Shown here piece after piece: positions 63,272 through 64,000 of a DNA stretch of 64,000 bases; positions within the stretch are counted from its first letter, which is position 1; each line of letters opens with the position of its first letter. The notes below the pieces were generated by a model, which searched no databases, was not told the DNA's origin, and worked only from the letters and a program-made list of their open reading frames with translations. Source of the DNA: Bacillota bacterium (GTDB lineage: Bacteria; Bacillota; Clostridia; Monoglobales; Firm-18); NCBI GenBank assembly GCA_023228885.1, contig JALOAJ010000002.1, forward strand, positions 1-64,000, written 5' to 3'. Position numbers and translations under genes: made by a program.

Positions 63272-64000
63272 AGATTGTTTTATTTTTAATTTCTTCTTGT
63301 ATTGCTGTGATAAACTCGTCAAGGGTGAGAGTGCCCAACTCTCCGTCTTTTCTTGAGCGAACAGACACGGTGCCCTGCTCCTCCTCTTTATCGCCCGCAA
63401 TCAGCATATACGGCACTTTTTGCTTTTGCGCCTCACGAATTTTATAACCTATTTTTTCGTTTCGAGTATCTTTTTCAACCCTAAACCCGCAAGCTTGCAG
63501 CCGCGCTGCAACAGCTTCGGCATAATCAAAATGCTTTTCGCTTATAGGCAACACTTTAACCTGAACGGGAGCAAGCCATAGCGGGAATGCGCCGGCGTAT
63601 TTTTCTATCAAAAGGGCAAGCGTTCTTTCATAGCAACCGATGGACGAGCGATGCACAATGTATGGGTGTTTTTTTTGCCCATCCGCATCTATATATTCCA
63701 TCTCAAAACGCTCGGCAAGTTGAAAATCAACCTGTATTGTGATTAATGTGTCCTCCTTGCCGTGCACATTTTTAATTTGAATATCAAGCTTAGGTCCGTA
63801 AAAAGCCGCCTCGCCTTCCGCCTCAACATAGTTTATTTCAAGCCGGTCTAAAATACTTCGCATTATATTTTGAGTGTTTTCCCATTGCTCGGGTGAACCT
63901 ATATACTTTTCCCGATTTTGCGCATCCCATTTAGAAAACCGAAACGACACATCTTCGTCCAAGCCCAAGGTTTTAAGCATGAAGGATGCAAGGTCAAGAG
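63270..64000 (-). CDS. thrS: Threonyl-tRNA synthetase, N-terminal part outside the window
   Basis: About 243 C-terminal residues are visible; the frame stays open to the window edge (LDLASFMLKTLG), so the real start is upstream. Class II core with EAAFYGPKLDIQIKNV, PYIVHRSSIGCYERTLALLIEKYAG (motif 3 region) and the anticodon-binding domain (PVQVKVLPISEKHFDYA and KKVPYMLIAGDKE-like end with VSVRSRKDGELG). Charges tRNA-Thr. Converges with addA on a shared terminator. Confidence 0.97.
   Translation of the reverse strand, partial: LDLASFMLKTLGLDEDVSFRFSKWDAQNREKYIGSPEQWENTQNIMRSILDRLEINYVEAEGEAAFYGPKLDIQIKNVHGKEDTLITIQVDFQLAERFEMEYIDADGQKKHPYIVHRSSIGCYERTLALLIEKYAGAFPLWLAPVQVKVLPISEKHFDYAEAVAARLQACGFRVEKDTRNEKIGYKIREAQKQKVPYMLIAGDKEEEQGTVSVRSRKDGELGTLTLDEFITAIQEEIKNKTI

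Noticed and set aside
1..64000. tRNA, rRNA, CRISPR, insertion sequence or prophage
   Set aside because: All gaps are under 300 nt and show no cloverleaf, repeat-spacer array, transposase or phage gene on reading; a tRNAscan or CRISPR search was not possible here.

Overview
The window is chromosomal DNA from a low-GC, spore-forming member of the Clostridia (Firmicutes/Bacillota). Sporulation and germination genes (gerW/ytfJ, lonB, sleB-like, spoVG, ymxH-type PRC-barrel), AddAB instead of RecBCD, ScpAB, NrdR, a bifunctional Rel with the RFKD signature, diaminopimelate decarboxylase and SLH-domain surface proteins all point there. I cannot name a genus. TTG starts are common and are supported by ribosome binding sites. 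I see no tRNA, rRNA, insertion sequence, prophage or CRISPR array. Most of the first 49 kb is read from the minus strand, and 50.0-63.2 kb mostly from the plus strand.

Layout. (1) 1-5.4 kb: an operon from a consensus promoter, lysA, M50 protease, scpA, scpB, DUF2953 gene, gerW, dacF (cut by the window edge). (2) 5.5-8.9 kb: uvrC, HPr, acetyl-xylan-type esterase. (3) 9.0-24.8 kb: a long tightly packed run lon, engB, FAH-family gene, hisS, aspS, a GldA/GldF/GldG-like ABC system with a DUF4340 protein, recJ, rel, MBL hydrolase; several genes are joined by 4-nt stop/start overlaps. (4) 25-27.5 kb: lonB, and sleB on the plus strand. (5) 27.5-32.5 kb: glycolytic run pgk, tpiA, gpmI, eno. (6) 32.5-38.9 kb: surface proteins (two SLH proteins, a Pro-rich membrane protein, a lipoprotein, small membrane proteins) around a phosphoglucomutase-type enzyme.

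(7) 39.0-43.9 kb is the most unusual part: a small peptide-modification cluster under its own promoter. It encodes a PqqD-like (RRE) protein, an S26-type peptidase, an ABC exporter, an acidic secreted protein, a 50-residue precursor-like peptide and an HprK-like kinase. The peptide begins like a lasso-peptide leader (MKKYEKPTLEV) and ends in serine, which fits kinases that phosphorylate the C-terminal serine of such peptides. No cyclase or transglutaminase-like protease is present, so the chemistry is open.

(8) 43.9-49.9 kb: M18 aminopeptidase, lytic transglycosylase, coaE, polA, soluble histidine kinase. (9) 50.0-63.2 kb: VIT/VWA protein, gapA, folT-like ECF component, ymxH-type gene, nrdR, murC (minus), spoVG, an unidentified ~120-nt structured element, addB and addA. 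(10) The window ends inside thrS (minus). No stretch over 300 bases lacks a gene; the longest gaps are near 33.9 kb, 56.4 kb and 7.4 kb.
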